The notes: generated by a model from the letters alone, not told the origin. DNA of 64,000 nt from Paenibacillus macerans (GCF_900454495.1 NZ_UGSI01000001.1:186001-250000), one strand, 5' to 3'. Shown: positions 51,548 to 60,155, numbered from the stretch's first letter. Numbers and translations: made by a program.

Positions 51548-52507
51548 ATGATCAGACTTAAAAGATTATTAACGCAACGTAAGAAAAGCTTCTTTGGCGG
51601 CGAAATGGTCAGGGCGTTTAGCGCTTTGATATGCCTCGGCGTGATTTGCGCTTTGCTTTCCGGCTGTGCGTTAAACGGATTTGAGCCGGCCGGAACGGCG
51701 GGACAGCCGAACAAGAAGGCGCATCATTCTACCGCTGACGGTGATTCCGGCCATTCGCTGCGGGTTATTTTTCTGGATGTGGGGCAAGGGGCTTCGCAGC
51801 TGCTGATTAGCCCGTCCGGCGAAACGATGTTGATCGATGCCGGAAACAACAGCGAGGAGCAGCACATGCTCGATTATTTGCGGGAATACGGCGTCACCCG
51901 GCTGGATATCGTCATCGGCACCCATCCGGACGCGGATCATATCGGCGGTTTGGACCGCGTTATCGAGAATGTTGACGTCGGCCAGATCTATATGCCGAAA
52001 ATTTCCTCCAACACGAAAACCTTTGAATCTTTGCTGCGGGCGATCCGCGGGAAAGGGCTTAAAGTGAAAACCGCCAAGGCCGGGCTTTCGCTGGATTGGG
52101 ATGAACAAGTCCGCGTAGACATGATCGCACCCGTCGCGACGACGGATGACAAAAACAATATGAGCGCGGTTGTAAAGGTGAGCTACGGCGATACTTCTTT
52201 TTTGCTGACGGGAGATGCGGAGCGGGAAAGCGAGGAAGCGATGATCGAGTCGGGGGCCGACCTTCGCGCCGATGTTTTGCTGGTGGGGCACCATGGCTCC
52301 AAATCGTCCACCTCGCCGCGTTTTCTCGATCGTGTCAGGCCGGAATACGCGGTGATTCAAGTGGGAGACAATTCGTACGGGCACCCGACCAAAACGGTGC
52401 TTGACCGGCTGGCCAAACAGCGGATTCAAGTGTACCGCAACGATCTTCAGGGGACCGTGGAGATCGATTCCGACGGGCGGGAGCTACAAATCCTCACGGA
52501 AAGGTGA
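51548..52507 (+). CDS. ComEC/Rec2-like metallo-beta-lactamase-fold lipoprotein
   Basis: 319 residues. Signal with lipobox LLSGC (Cys40). An MBL fold from about residue 70 starts LRVIFLDVGQGASQLLISPSGETMLIDAG. The metal motif HPDADH is at 126-131, and LLTGDAERESE and VLLVGHHGSKSSTSPRFL follow, as in the ComEC nuclease-like domain. Stand-alone ComEC-MBL proteins may hydrolyse extracellular nucleic acids; function unproven. The DUF3006 gene directly downstream is its common partner. Confidence 0.87.
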   Translation: MIRLKRLLTQRKKSFFGGEMVRAFSALICLGVICALLSGCALNGFEPAGTAGQPNKKAHHSTADGDSGHSLRVIFLDVGQGASQLLISPSGETMLIDAGNNSEEQHMLDYLREYGVTRLDIVIGTHPDADHIGGLDRVIENVDVGQIYMPKISSNTKTFESLLRAIRGKGLKVKTAKAGLSLDWDEQVRVDMIAPVATTDDKNNMSAVVKVSYGDTSFLLTGDAERESEEAMIESGADLRADVLLVGHHGSKSSTSPRFLDRVRPEYAVIQVGDNSYGHPTKTVLDRLAKQRIQVYRNDLQGTVEIDSDGRELQILTER

Positions 52508-52513
52508 GCAAGC

Positions 52514-52726
52514 ATGCTGCATGTTGTGGACCGTTTTGAAGGAGAATTTTGTATTATTGAAAGTGACGGAGTGACCCGGGACGTTCCGCGCAAGCTGGTC
52601 GATCCCGGCGTCAAACCGGGGGATGTCGTGGAATGGAGCGGCGGGAAATGGGTGGCGAACCGGGAGCAAACCGCCTCCCGCAGCAAAGAAATCAAGTCGC
52701 TGATGGATGAGCTGTGGGAAGATTAA
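52514..52726 (+). CDS. DUF3006 small protein
   Basis: 70 residues: LHVVDRFEGEFCIIESDGVTRDVPRKLV..., then VKPGDVVEW, the pattern of DUF3006 proteins that often accompany MBL-fold genes. Probably a small beta-barrel; function unknown. It starts 6 bp after the MBL gene stop. Confidence 0.82.
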   Translation: MLHVVDRFEGEFCIIESDGVTRDVPRKLVDPGVKPGDVVEWSGGKWVANREQTASRSKEIKSLMDELWED

Positions 52727-52752
52727 ATGAAACGAAAAAGCGAGGAGGAATC

Positions 52753-53274
52753 ATGATGTTAACGAAGCCGCAAGCGGGGGAATACGCGGAGCATTTTACC
52801 GTATATATCGATAAGGTGCCGGAAGGCGATCTGCTGGAGCTGCTTCAGACGCAGCCCGCGTTCGCTAAGGAAGAATGGGGTTCCTTAACCGAAGAGCAGG
52901 GGAATTACCGTTACGCGGAAGGCAAATGGAGCCTGAAGGAAGTGCTGGGCCATATCAGCGATACGGAACGGGTGATGAGCTATCGGCTGCTTAGGATATC
53001 GCGCGGTGACACGACGCCGCTTCCGGGATTTGACGAGGAACTGTTCGTCCGCCATTCGACTTTTGCCCGGCAGCCCGTTTGCGCGTTGCTGCATGATTTT
53101 TCCGTCGTACGCGAATCCACGCTGTCGTTAATCCGCCAACTGGATGACGAAGCTTGGCTGCGCCAAGGCAACGCCAGCGGGGTAACGATATCGGCGAGGG
53201 CGCTGGCGTACGTGATTGCCGGCCATGCCCAACATCATCTAAGCATGATCCGGGAACGTTATTTGCAAAAGTAA
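52753..53274 (+). CDS. DinB-family metal-binding four-helix protein
   Basis: 173 residues. The DinB/YfiT metal histidines are in LKEVLGHISDTERVMSYRLLRI and ALAYVIAGHAQHHLSMI. Many relatives are bacillithiol- or mycothiol-dependent transferases (family knowledge). GGAGGAATC precedes the ATG. Last gene of a short run; ends at a bidirectional hairpin. Confidence 0.85.
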   Translation: MMLTKPQAGEYAEHFTVYIDKVPEGDLLELLQTQPAFAKEEWGSLTEEQGNYRYAEGKWSLKEVLGHISDTERVMSYRLLRISRGDTTPLPGFDEELFVRHSTFARQPVCALLHDFSVVRESTLSLIRQLDDEAWLRQGNASGVTISARALAYVIAGHAQHHLSMIRERYLQK

Positions 53275-53292
53275 CGGTTTCAGCGAAAATCA

Positions 53293-53347
53293 AAAAGGGA
53301 CGGAGCCTTCCTATCTGGAATAAGCACTGTCCCTTTTGTGTATGCTG
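53293..53347. terminator. Bidirectional terminator between dinB-like gene and manA
   Basis: AAAAGGGAC and GTCCCTTTT are perfect 9-bp arms about 37 nt apart, between convergent genes; a T-run is available on each strand. Confidence 0.65.
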
Positions 53348-53351
53348 CGGA

Positions 53352-54296
53352 TTATTCGTGTGACATGATGAGTTGCAGTTCTCCGCCTAAACGGTACGGA
53401 CCAAATCCGGCCGGAAGGATAAAATGCTCCCCTTTCGCCAATCGATAGGTTTGATCGCCTGCCGTGAGCGAGCCGCTGCCTTCAAGCACGCTGAAGATCG
53501 TATATTTCTCGTTCCCTGAGAGGGAAGCGTCGCCGGCCACCTCCCATTTTTGCACCGTGAAAAACGCGTTGGAAACGAAGGAGGTTACCGTAAGTCCTTC
53601 CTGTTTAGTGGTGTCGTATGTGATCGGCTGATAAGCTTGGGGCACGGTCGTCACGTCGACGGCTTTTTCCAGGTGAAGCTCCCGGGTGTTGCCGTTTTTG
53701 TCCTTGCGGTCATAATCGTATACGCGATAAGTCGTATCCGAGCTTTGCTGCGTCTCCAGCACGACGATGCCTTTGCCCAGGGCGTGGATCGTACCGCTTG
53801 GCACGTAAAAGAAGTCGCCCGCTTTGACCGGCACCTTCGTCAGCAGCCTGTCCCAATCGCCGCTGTCGATCATCTCCGCAAGCTGTTCCTTCGTTTTGGC
53901 TTCATGGCCGTAAATAATCGCCGCGCCCGGCTCGGCGTCGACAATGTACCAGCACTCCGTTTTGCCGAGCTCGCCGTTTTCGTGTTTGCCGGCATATTCG
54001 TCATCCGGATGAACCTGCACCGACAGGTCGTCGGAGGCGTCGAGAATCTTCGTCAGCAGCGGGAACACGGCGGATTCCGAGCGGAACAGCTCGGGATGGG
54101 CCGACCATAAATCCCCCAGCTTCATTCCCTGATTAGGACCGTTTTTGACCGTGCTTTGTCCGTTCGGATGCGCCGAAACCGCCCAACATTCACCGGTGAG
54201 ATCGTTCGGAATCTCATAGCCGAACAATTCCCGGAGCTTCGTTCCGCCCCAAATGCGTTCTTGAAAAATCGGCTGCAAAAAGATCGGTTCACTCAT
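53352..54296 (-). CDS. manA: Mannose-6-phosphate isomerase, class I
   Basis: 314 residues, the short Firmicute type. The zinc ligands are in LSVQVHPDDEYA (Gln/His), KTECWYI (Glu) and VPSGTIHALGKGIVVLETQQSSD (His). It interconverts mannose-6-P and fructose-6-P, feeding glycolysis or wall polysaccharides. GGAGAAAGATG lies upstream. It is divergent from a LacI-family regulator with a shared 115-bp region. Confidence 0.93.
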   Translation of the reverse strand: MSEPIFLQPIFQERIWGGTKLRELFGYEIPNDLTGECWAVSAHPNGQSTVKNGPNQGMKLGDLWSAHPELFRSESAVFPLLTKILDASDDLSVQVHPDDEYAGKHENGELGKTECWYIVDAEPGAAIIYGHEAKTKEQLAEMIDSGDWDRLLTKVPVKAGDFFYVPSGTIHALGKGIVVLETQQSSDTTYRVYDYDRKDKNGNTRELHLEKAVDVTTVPQAYQPITYDTTKQEGLTVTSFVSNAFFTVQKWEVAGDASLSGNEKYTIFSVLEGSGSLTAGDQTYRLAKGEHFILPAGFGPYRLGGELQLIMSHE

Positions 54297-54342
54297 CTCA
54301 TCTTTCTCCTTTTGTGTAATTCACTTATTAGGCTTGACAAAC

Positions 54343-54372
54343 TTGACAAAATTATATTTTGTAAAGTAATAT
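54343..54372 (+). promoter_or_regulatory. Promoter and palindromic operator candidate between manA and the LacI-type gene
   Basis: TTGACA (54343-54348), 18 bp, TAATAT (54367-54372). The spacer is almost filled by the perfect palindrome ACAAAAT-TAT-ATTTTGT (54346-54362). It could be the autoregulatory operator of the LacI-family protein. A second TTGACA precedes it at 54334. Confidence 0.5.
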
Positions 54373-54411
54373 GCGAGTCAAGTGTATCATGTTTCGAAAG
54401 GAATGAAAAGA

Positions 54412-55446
54412 ATGGGCCGCAAAAAGAAAGTGTCGATGCAGGATATCGCCGACAAGCTGGGAATCTCGAAAAATGCGGTATCGCTCGCCCTAATGAACAA
54501 AAAGGGCGTCAGTGAGGATATGCGGAGCCGGGTGCTGCAGGCGGCCAAGGAGATGGCATATGGCCCATTTGCCGCGAAGGAAGCGGGAAACGCCAACATT
54601 TTGGTCGTTGTTCCGGAGCGGATCATGAGTTATCAGGATAACGACCATTTTCAATTTTTTCACGATATGATTTGGGGCCTGGAGAAAAGCGCGCGCAAAA
54701 AAGGCGTTAATGCCATCATAACCCCCATAGACGAGGAGATGGAATCGCGGCGGGCGCTGCCGGGGCAATTTGCGGACATTCCGCACTGCGGCGTCATTTT
54801 GTTCGGGATCATCGGCCGGGAATACGCCCGGTTGATTTGGGAGATGGACATTCCTCTGGTGCTGATGGATTCGTATTACCGCGATTTGCCGTGCCCCGCC
54901 GTGACGTCGGCGAATGTGGAAGGGGCGTACGCGGCGGTTTCCCATTTGATCGCCTCCGGCCATCGGGAGATCGGGATGATCGCGCCGATGAACCTCTCTT
55001 CCAGCCACGAGGAACGGGGATACGGTTATTGGAAGGCGATGCAGGATCACGGTTTGACCGTTCGTTCCGAGCATACGTTAACCGGATCTGCGGGTTATGA
55101 CTGCACGGACCGGGAGATCTCCGCGTTTTTGGACGATATGGCATCATGGCCGTCGGCTTTTTTTTGCGGTAACGACCGGATTGCCTATCTTCTTGCCGGG
55201 GAACTCCAGAAACGGGGGATCAAGCTGCCGGACCAGGTGTCCATCGCCGGCTTTGACGACTTGAATTACGCCGGCCCGGTTAGTTTAAGGATGACGACGA
55301 TGCGGGTGGAGAAGGAGAAAATGTGCGATGCGGCGGTTTCGCTGCTGCTCTCGGAGTTCGGAACAAGCAGGGAGGCAGTTCGCTGGCAGGTGAAGCCGGC
55401 GCTGGTCGTCCGCGATTCGGTTAAAGCAAGAAGGGGTGTCCCGTAA
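54412..55446 (+). CDS. LacI-family transcriptional regulator
   Basis: 344 residues. The helix-turn-helix is VSMQDIADKLGISKNAVSLALMNKKGVS at the N-terminus, followed by the hinge helix region and a periplasmic-binding-protein-like sensor (NILVVVPERIMS..., VNLS..., WPSAFFCGNDRIAYLLAGELQKRGI, VSIAGFDDLNYAGP). The ATG at 54412 has AAAGGA 9 bp upstream. Divergent from manA, which it may control; the effector sugar is unknown. Confidence 0.88.
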   Translation: MGRKKKVSMQDIADKLGISKNAVSLALMNKKGVSEDMRSRVLQAAKEMAYGPFAAKEAGNANILVVVPERIMSYQDNDHFQFFHDMIWGLEKSARKKGVNAIITPIDEEMESRRALPGQFADIPHCGVILFGIIGREYARLIWEMDIPLVLMDSYYRDLPCPAVTSANVEGAYAAVSHLIASGHREIGMIAPMNLSSSHEERGYGYWKAMQDHGLTVRSEHTLTGSAGYDCTDREISAFLDDMASWPSAFFCGNDRIAYLLAGELQKRGIKLPDQVSIAGFDDLNYAGPVSLRMTTMRVEKEKMCDAAVSLLLSEFGTSREAVRWQVKPALVVRDSVKARRGVP

Positions 55447-55471
55447 GCCAAAGGCTCTTAGGACACCCCTT
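55431..55471. terminator. Inverted repeat at the end of the LacI-type gene
   Basis: AAGGGGTGTCC and GGACACCCCTT are perfect 11-bp arms with 19 nt between, spanning the stop codon. It lies between convergent genes (sodA on the other strand). There is no strong T-run. Confidence 0.5.
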
Positions 55472-55509
55472 CCGATTTGCCGCAGAGATTTCAATGCCCC
55501 GCGCGGTTC

Positions 55510-56127
55510 TTATTTGCCGACAGCAGCTTCGTAACGTTTCTCAACGGCAGACCAGTTGATGACGTTAAAGAAAGCGGCGATGTAGTCAGGACGTTTGTTT
55601 TGATATTTCAGGTAGTAAGCATGCTCCCATACGTCAAGGCCGAGGATCGGCGTTTTGCCTTCCATCAGCGGGGAGTCTTGGTTCGGCAGGCTGTAAACGG
55701 ACAATTTGCCGCTGCCGTCTACCGCGAGGAATGCCCAGCCGCTGCCGAAACGCGTCGTAGCCGCTTTGGTGAAATCCTCTTTGAATTTGTCGAACCCGCC
55801 AAGCTCGTTGTTGATCGCTTCAGCCAGTTTGCCGGACGGTTGGCCGCCGCCGTTCGGGCCGATCGTTTCCCAGAACAAAGAGTGGTTGGCATGGCCGCCG
55901 CCGTTGTTGCGAACCGCGGTGCGGATGCTTTCGGGTACGCTGTCCAAAGCGGAAATCAGCTCTTCCACGGATTTGGATTGCAGTTCAGGAGCGGACTCCA
56001 GAGCGGCGTTCAGGTTCGTAACGTACGTATTATGGTGACGATCGTGGTGAATCATCATCGTTGTTTCATCGATATGAGGTTCCAGTGCGTTGTTGGGGTA
56101 AGGCAAAGCAGGTAATTGATGTGCCAT
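55510..56127 (-). CDS. sodA: Superoxide dismutase (Mn type)
   Basis: 205 residues. The metal ligands are in MMIHHDRHHNTY (His), GGHANHSLFW (His), and LDVWEHAYYLKYQNKR (Asp and His). It disproportionates superoxide in the cytoplasm. The ATG at 56127 follows AAAGGAAGG; the frame extends further upstream without a ribosome site. It has a near-consensus promoter with an upstream direct repeat shared with trhO (see findings). Confidence 0.94.
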   Translation of the reverse strand: MAHQLPALPYPNNALEPHIDETTMMIHHDRHHNTYVTNLNAALESAPELQSKSVEELISALDSVPESIRTAVRNNGGGHANHSLFWETIGPNGGGQPSGKLAEAINNELGGFDKFKEDFTKAATTRFGSGWAFLAVDGSGKLSVYSLPNQDSPLMEGKTPILGLDVWEHAYYLKYQNKRPDYIAAFFNVINWSAVEKRYEAAVGK

Positions 56128-56179
56128 GCTAAATCCTTCCTTTCTCCTTATAATATGTAGTTTCATTCCGACAAACCTT

Positions 56180-56234
56180 ATTATAAATCTCTATTTCGAC
56201 TTAGTCAACATAAATGTATGTTAAGTATGTTAAA
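56180..56234 (-). promoter_or_regulatory. sodA promoter plus upstream direct-repeat motif
   Basis: On the minus strand TTGACT (plus 56203-56208), 17 bp, TATAAT (plus 56180-56185). The plus-strand direct repeat TATGTTAAG-TATGTTAAA is at 56217-56234, 8 bp from the -35 box. Confidence 0.7.
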
Positions 56235-56317
56235 TCTATTGCAGACATTGACAAACCCAGCCGCTTTGATCATAATGAATGATCGGGCAATATTTGCAAA
56301 GTTTGGGGTGATCCTGT

Positions 56318-56569
56318 ATGGGACTTGGCATCGTCATCGTCGAAGTTTGCGACAGCAACCTAATGAGCGCGCTCGATCTGGAAAATCTGGAGCAGGAGTA
56401 TCCCGAGATTGCCGTTATGCGGGCGGAATGTCTCAGCTTGTGCGGATTGTGCCGGCTCAGACCTTATGCCCTGGTCAACGGAAAAAGGGTGATCGGCAAA
56501 ACGACGGAAGAGTGCGTCCAATCGGTCAAGCAGGCGATCGAAGATGAATTAAAAGCTTATGATATATAG
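56318..56569 (+). CDS. DUF1450/YuzB-family small protein
   Basis: 83 residues. It starts MGLGIVIVEVCDSN and has the cysteine-rich core CLSLCGLCRLRPYALVNGK, the DUF1450 signature (thioredoxin-like (2Fe-2S)-type fold suspected in relatives). Function unknown. GGGGTGATC precedes the ATG. Divergent from sodA, so its promoter region overlaps the motif at 56217-56234. Confidence 0.83.
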   Translation: MGLGIVIVEVCDSNLMSALDLENLEQEYPEIAVMRAECLSLCGLCRLRPYALVNGKRVIGKTTEECVQSVKQAIEDELKAYDI

Positions 56570-56570
56570 A

Positions 56571-56598
56571 AAAGGCAGCCGTCCGGCTGCCTTTATCT
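56571..56598 (+). terminator. Terminator after the DUF1450 gene
   Basis: AAAGGCAGCC and GGCTGCCTTT with a 4-nt loop, followed by a short T-rich tail. Confidence 0.8.
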
Positions 56599-56645
56599 TC
56601 ATGCGCGGGTTTACCCGCCCTGAAAAAGATTGGGGGATTTTGAAT

Positions 56646-56753
56646 ATGATTGAACAACAGTTTAATCAGGTTTACGCCATCATGACAGCCTTATCCCCCG
56701 AGAGTGAACGGAGGACTTATGCCGGGCAGAAGGAGCTGCTGAGCAATCCGTAG
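56646..56753 (+). CDS. Possible 35-residue peptide
   Basis: MIEQQFNQVYAIMTALSPES and on to LLSNP; GGGG lies about 9 bp before the ATG. It sits between a terminator and the convergent SufR-like gene. Could be a real small protein or chance; no family recognised. Confidence 0.3.
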   Translation: MIEQQFNQVYAIMTALSPESERRTYAGQKELLSNP

Positions 56754-56755
56754 GG

Positions 56756-57406
56756 TTATTCCCCGGATGTACCCTTCTTCCGCTCACGAATGACATAAAC
56801 GCATTTTTTGCCGTTTTGGGCCAGGCATTCCGTACGCTTGACTTCGGCGTCCAGCAGCGATTCAAACAGATTCAGTTCGCAATCGCAGGCATGGTTGTAC
56901 CGGGAAGCGATTTGCGAAATCGGGCAATTATGCTCCATCAGCACGAATTCGCCGCTTTCGTTGCGTTCGAGCTCCGTCATGTAGCCGTTGTCGTTTTGAA
57001 TTTCCGACAGCTTTTGCACCTTTTCCGGAAGCGTTTTACCGTCCATCTCGGCCAGGTACTTCCGGTTTAATTTGTCCCGGCGGCGCTCGAACAGCCGGTC
57101 TACCATGCGCCCGCCGCTTTCCTCCTCAAGTTCTTCCAGCAAGTCGAGCGTGAGCGTATGATATTTTTTCGGGAAAAGCCCCTCGGCCATTTCGGTCAAG
57201 CCGTAAACTGCCGTCGGGCGGCCCAGCGTTTGCCGGATCATTTTGGATTCGATCAATCCGTCCCGCTCCATCGTCCCGAGATGGCGGCGTACCGCCATTT
57301 CGGTTATTTTCAGCTCGCTTGTGATTTCTTTGGCGCTGAGCGGTCCGGACGTTTTCATCATGTGGAGAATCCGTTCGCGGGTGGTAAGCTCCTTGATCTG
57401 GTTCAC
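56756..57406 (-). CDS. SufR-like winged-helix transcriptional regulator with cysteine-rich C-terminus
   Basis: 216 residues from a GTG with AAAGGGAG 7 bp upstream. N-terminal winged helix (LTTRERILHMMKTSGPLSAKEITSELKITEMAVRRHLGTMERDGLI). The C-terminal part has Cys161, Cys174, Cys176, Cys194 and Cys202 in HNCPISQIASRY...HACDCELNLF...RTECLAQNGKKC. The first pair is spaced C-x12-C as in the Fe-S sensor SufR. This suggests an iron-sulfur or redox sensor. It lies downstream of trhO with a 26-bp gap on the same strand, so the two may be one transcription unit. Confidence 0.82.
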   Translation of the reverse strand: MNQIKELTTRERILHMMKTSGPLSAKEITSELKITEMAVRRHLGTMERDGLIESKMIRQTLGRPTAVYGLTEMAEGLFPKKYHTLTLDLLEELEEESGGRMVDRLFERRRDKLNRKYLAEMDGKTLPEKVQKLSEIQNDNGYMTELERNESGEFVLMEHNCPISQIASRYNHACDCELNLFESLLDAEVKRTECLAQNGKKCVYVIRERKKGTSGE

Positions 57407-57432
57407 AAAGACACTCCCTTTCGGGTAAATGG

Positions 57433-58326
57433 TCAGCCGTGCTTCACGGTCACGAACGATTCCTTGCAGGCGTCGGAACAGAAGCCGTGGTGCTCCGCCT
57501 CGCATTCCTCGCAGCAAATGTGCTGCAGGTTGCAGACCGGGCAATTGATGTAACGGTCGTGCGAGGTTCCGCAATGATAGCAATGGCCGATAACGACGTC
57601 CTCCTCGGTCCGGTTGATCGGCACGGAGATCCGCTCGTCGAACACGTAACATTTTCCGTCGAACAGGCGGCCTTGCACCTGAGGATCTTTTCCGTAGGTG
57701 ACGATGCCGCCTTCGAGCTGGGCCACGTCGCTGAAGCCCTCGCTCAGCAGGAAGCCGGTCAGCTTCTCGCAGCGGATGCCTCCCGTACAGTACGTCAGTA
57801 CCTTTTTGTCCTTATAGCCGCTCAGGTTGTTCCGAATCCATTCCGGAAATTCGCGGAAAGATTCGACCTCCGGGCGGATCGCTCCGCGGAAATGGCCGAT
57901 GTCGTATTCATAGTCGTTGCGTCCGTCGAGGACGATGACATCCTCGTTTTGCAGCTGCTCGTAAAATTCGGCGGGCGAGAGCCGTTTGCCGCTTACCCGG
58001 TTCGGATCCAGTTCCTTCCCGTAACGGAACGTGACCAGTTCTTTTTTGTGGCGGACGAACATTTTTTTGAACGTATGGCCGTCCGCTTCATCGATTTTGA
58101 ACACGATATCCGAAAATAACGGATTGGCCCGCAAATCCCGCATGTAGCGTTCGGTTTGTTCTATCGTCCCGGACAAGGTACCGTTAATGCCTTCCGAGGC
58201 GATCAGGATACGCCCTTTAACTCTGAGATCCTTGCAATACTGCAAATGCTCGGCGGTAAATTGCTCGGGATTATCGATACGCACGAATTTATAAAACAAT
58301 AAAACACGGTAAACGTGTTGTTCCAT
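57433..58326 (-). CDS. trhO: tRNA uridine(34) hydroxylase, rhodanese type
   Basis: 297 residues. N-terminal acylphosphatase-like domain (KGRILIASEGINGTLSGT), a rhodanese domain with the active loop YCTGGIRCEK (Cys180), and a cysteine-rich C-terminal segment (HCYHCG, CPVCNLQHICCEECEAEHHGFCSDAC) typical of Bacillus YbfQ-like TrhO proteins. It hydroxylates U34 of certain tRNAs using O2 on the way to (c)mo5U. It carries the same upstream motif as sodA. Confidence 0.9.
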   Translation of the reverse strand: MEQHVYRVLLFYKFVRIDNPEQFTAEHLQYCKDLRVKGRILIASEGINGTLSGTIEQTERYMRDLRANPLFSDIVFKIDEADGHTFKKMFVRHKKELVTFRYGKELDPNRVSGKRLSPAEFYEQLQNEDVIVLDGRNDYEYDIGHFRGAIRPEVESFREFPEWIRNNLSGYKDKKVLTYCTGGIRCEKLTGFLLSEGFSDVAQLEGGIVTYGKDPQVQGRLFDGKCYVFDERISVPINRTEEDVVIGHCYHCGTSHDRYINCPVCNLQHICCEECEAEHHGFCSDACKESFVTVKHG

Positions 58327-58359
58327 AAGTAATCACCTATCTATGTTGGATTCTACTGC

Positions 58360-58415
58360 ATTGTAGTTGAATTTTATAAGCTTAGTCAATATTAAAGTAT
58401 AGTAAGTATATTAAT
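58360..58415 (-). promoter_or_regulatory. trhO promoter plus upstream direct-repeat motif
   Basis: On the minus strand TTGACT (plus 58384-58389), 18 bp, TACAAT (plus 58360-58365). The plus-strand direct repeat TATAGTAAG-TATATTAAT is at 58398-58415, again 8 bp from the -35 box. Confidence 0.65.
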
Positions 58416-58510
58416 ACAGGTCCAGTGGATATTGTATCCTTGTCCGTTAATTCGTGTATTCAGGCCTTGCCTGCTGTTCTCGAAATCGCATCGCTGCGGC
58501 GTAAACAAGC

Positions 58511-58548
58511 AAAAAAGGAGGTTCTCCCCGAAGAGAACCTCCTTTTTT
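58511..58548. terminator. Strong symmetrical terminator
   Basis: AAAAAAGGAGGTTCTC and GAGAACCTCCTTTTTT are a perfect 16-bp palindrome with a 6-nt loop. It terminates the minus-strand small gene at 58581 and can work on the plus strand too. Confidence 0.9.
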
Positions 58549-58580
58549 GGTATTTTTTTGCCGTATGTCCTTGCGTTAAC

Positions 58581-58748
58581 CTATTTGCGCTTTTCTCTTT
58601 GCCGGCCGTCTTCCCCGGCTGATGCTTCCGTCCCTTCGTTCATAACCGCGCCGACGAGGTCCTCGAGTTTCTCGGTTGCGGCGGTGGGGTGGCGGTTCGG
58701 CACCGGTATCGGATCGACGCCGGGGCCTTGTCCCGTTTTAGTATCCAT
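58581..58748 (-). CDS. Hypothetical 55-residue hydrophilic protein
   Basis: Starts MDTKTGQGPGVDPIPVPNRH, then TAATEKLEDLVGAVMNEG, ending in a charged tail. GGAAAGGAG lies 7 bp before the ATG and a terminator 33 bp after the stop, so it looks like a genuine small gene. Unrecognised; low complexity, probably disordered. It lies 42 bp after the deacetylase gene and may be in its transcript. Confidence 0.7.
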   Translation of the reverse strand: MDTKTGQGPGVDPIPVPNRHPTAATEKLEDLVGAVMNEGTEASAGEDGRQREKRK

Positions 58749-58790
58749 GGTCGAACTCCTTTCCTTGAGGGATTCTTTTGAACCCTGCTC

Positions 58791-59561
58791 TCAATGGTTG
58801 GCCTTAATGTGGTGATCGGGGGTCACTTTATGGCTTAGCAGTTCGGAAACCGTCACAAAAGAATAGCCCCGGCTTTTAAGCTCGGGCAAAATGATTTTGA
58901 GCGCTTGGGCCGTTTGCTTGCTGTTGTGAACATAATCATGCATCAGAATGATATCTCCATTGCGGGCATTGTTAACGACTTTGCGTACGATTTTGTAAAC
59001 GCCTGGCGAGGTCCAGTCCAACGTATCTTGATGCCATGACCAGAGAATCATTTGCAGTCCGTTATTTTTCGTAGCTTCTACGATTTTTTCATTATAATGC
59101 CCTCCCGGAGGACGAAACAGCACAGGTCTTTGTCCGGTTGCTTCAATAACCGCCTGCTGGGTCTGGCTTAGTTCGGACATAATGGAGCTTGTCGTTATGT
59201 TGTGAAAGGATGGGTGATGAAAAGAATGGTTCCCGATTTCATGTCCTTTCGCCAGCTCCAATTGCACGATTTCAGGAAAACGTTTCACCCTGTCCCCTAC
59301 CACGAAAAAGGTTGCCTTTGCCTGGTTTTGATCCAAAATATCCAAAATTTCCAGAGTTTGCCGATCGTCCGGTCCGTCGTCAAAAGTAAAGGCGACAAAT
59401 TTTTCGTGCGTCGGAACCTCCCAAACGATATCCCCGCGCTCTTCATAATAGCTTCTTCCTTTGACTAGAGCATGGGGGGAAGCCTCCGTATAGGGGCATA
59501 AAAGAGAGGTCGTTAAGGCTAAAGCCAAGACAGCGCCCAGTTTGTTTTTTAGCATCAGCAC
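58791..59561 (-). CDS. Secreted polysaccharide (peptidoglycan/chitin-type) deacetylase
   Basis: 256 residues. Signal peptide at about 1-27. NodB-domain motifs: TFDDGPDD (Asp61, Asp62), HSFHHPSF (metal His pair), RPPGGHYN and ILMHDY. It removes N-acetyl groups from wall or chitin-like polymers. GTG start with GGAGG 6 bp upstream. The upstream 59562-59858 region shows no gene that I can support. Confidence 0.9.
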   Translation of the reverse strand: MLMLKNKLGAVLALALTTSLLCPYTEASPHALVKGRSYYEERGDIVWEVPTHEKFVAFTFDDGPDDRQTLEILDILDQNQAKATFFVVGDRVKRFPEIVQLELAKGHEIGNHSFHHPSFHNITTSSIMSELSQTQQAVIEATGQRPVLFRPPGGHYNEKIVEATKNNGLQMILWSWHQDTLDWTSPGVYKIVRKVVNNARNGDIILMHDYVHNSKQTAQALKIILPELKSRGYSFVTVSELLSHKVTPDHHIKANH

Positions 59562-59858
59562 TTTGTTCCTCCATTGTTGTCACTTGTTATGCACGGCGAG
59601 TTACACTGCTGCATCGGTGCGTTATTCGCTTAGTTTGGCTAAAAACAGCAGTTTTATCCTTTAAGGGCGCCATTTCGCAATTTGCCCCGGCACTTGGCGG
59701 AATTATGCGCAACAAGGAGGATCTGACGTTTGGTTAAACCTGGCATGAGACCGCCTTCCGGGCAACAGTTGTCCATTTTATGGAGGGGGAAATTTGGGGA
59801 CTTGCTCGATTGCGGATATCTGCAAAAAAAATCCGAATGCATGGGGGCACCGGATTTT

Positions 59859-60155
59859 CTACTTGATTCTTTTCAGTTCGGCTTCTTGCTGGATGGAGCG
59901 GGCGGAAAGCAACTCGATGATTTTGTGCTGATTCTCGAGAATGGTTTCCACATTTTTCAGACGATCATTGGTTTCAAGTACAGCGCGTTTGATAAGTTCT
60001 TGATCTTGTTTCATAATTTTTTGCTCTTGTCTTATGAGTTCTTGCTCTTGTTTCATTTGTTGCTGTTCGGATGTTAATTCGACAAGCTGCCTATTAATCG
60101 GCTCTAACTCCTCTTTGATAACGGACCGCAACAGTTCAGAAAATTGATTATCCAA
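59859..60155 (-). CDS. Hypothetical coiled-coil protein with QEQELI-type repeats
   Basis: 98 residues from a TTG with AAGGAG 9 bp upstream (the frame is open to 60200). The central 25 residues are a Lys/Gln/Glu-rich repeat (MKQEQELIRQEQKIMKQDQE) typical of a long coiled coil. Last core-genome-like gene before the tRNA fragment. No family recognised. Confidence 0.65.
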   Translation of the reverse strand: MDNQFSELLRSVIKEELEPINRQLVELTSEQQQMKQEQELIRQEQKIMKQDQELIKRAVLETNDRLKNVETILENQHKIIELLSARSIQQEAELKRIK

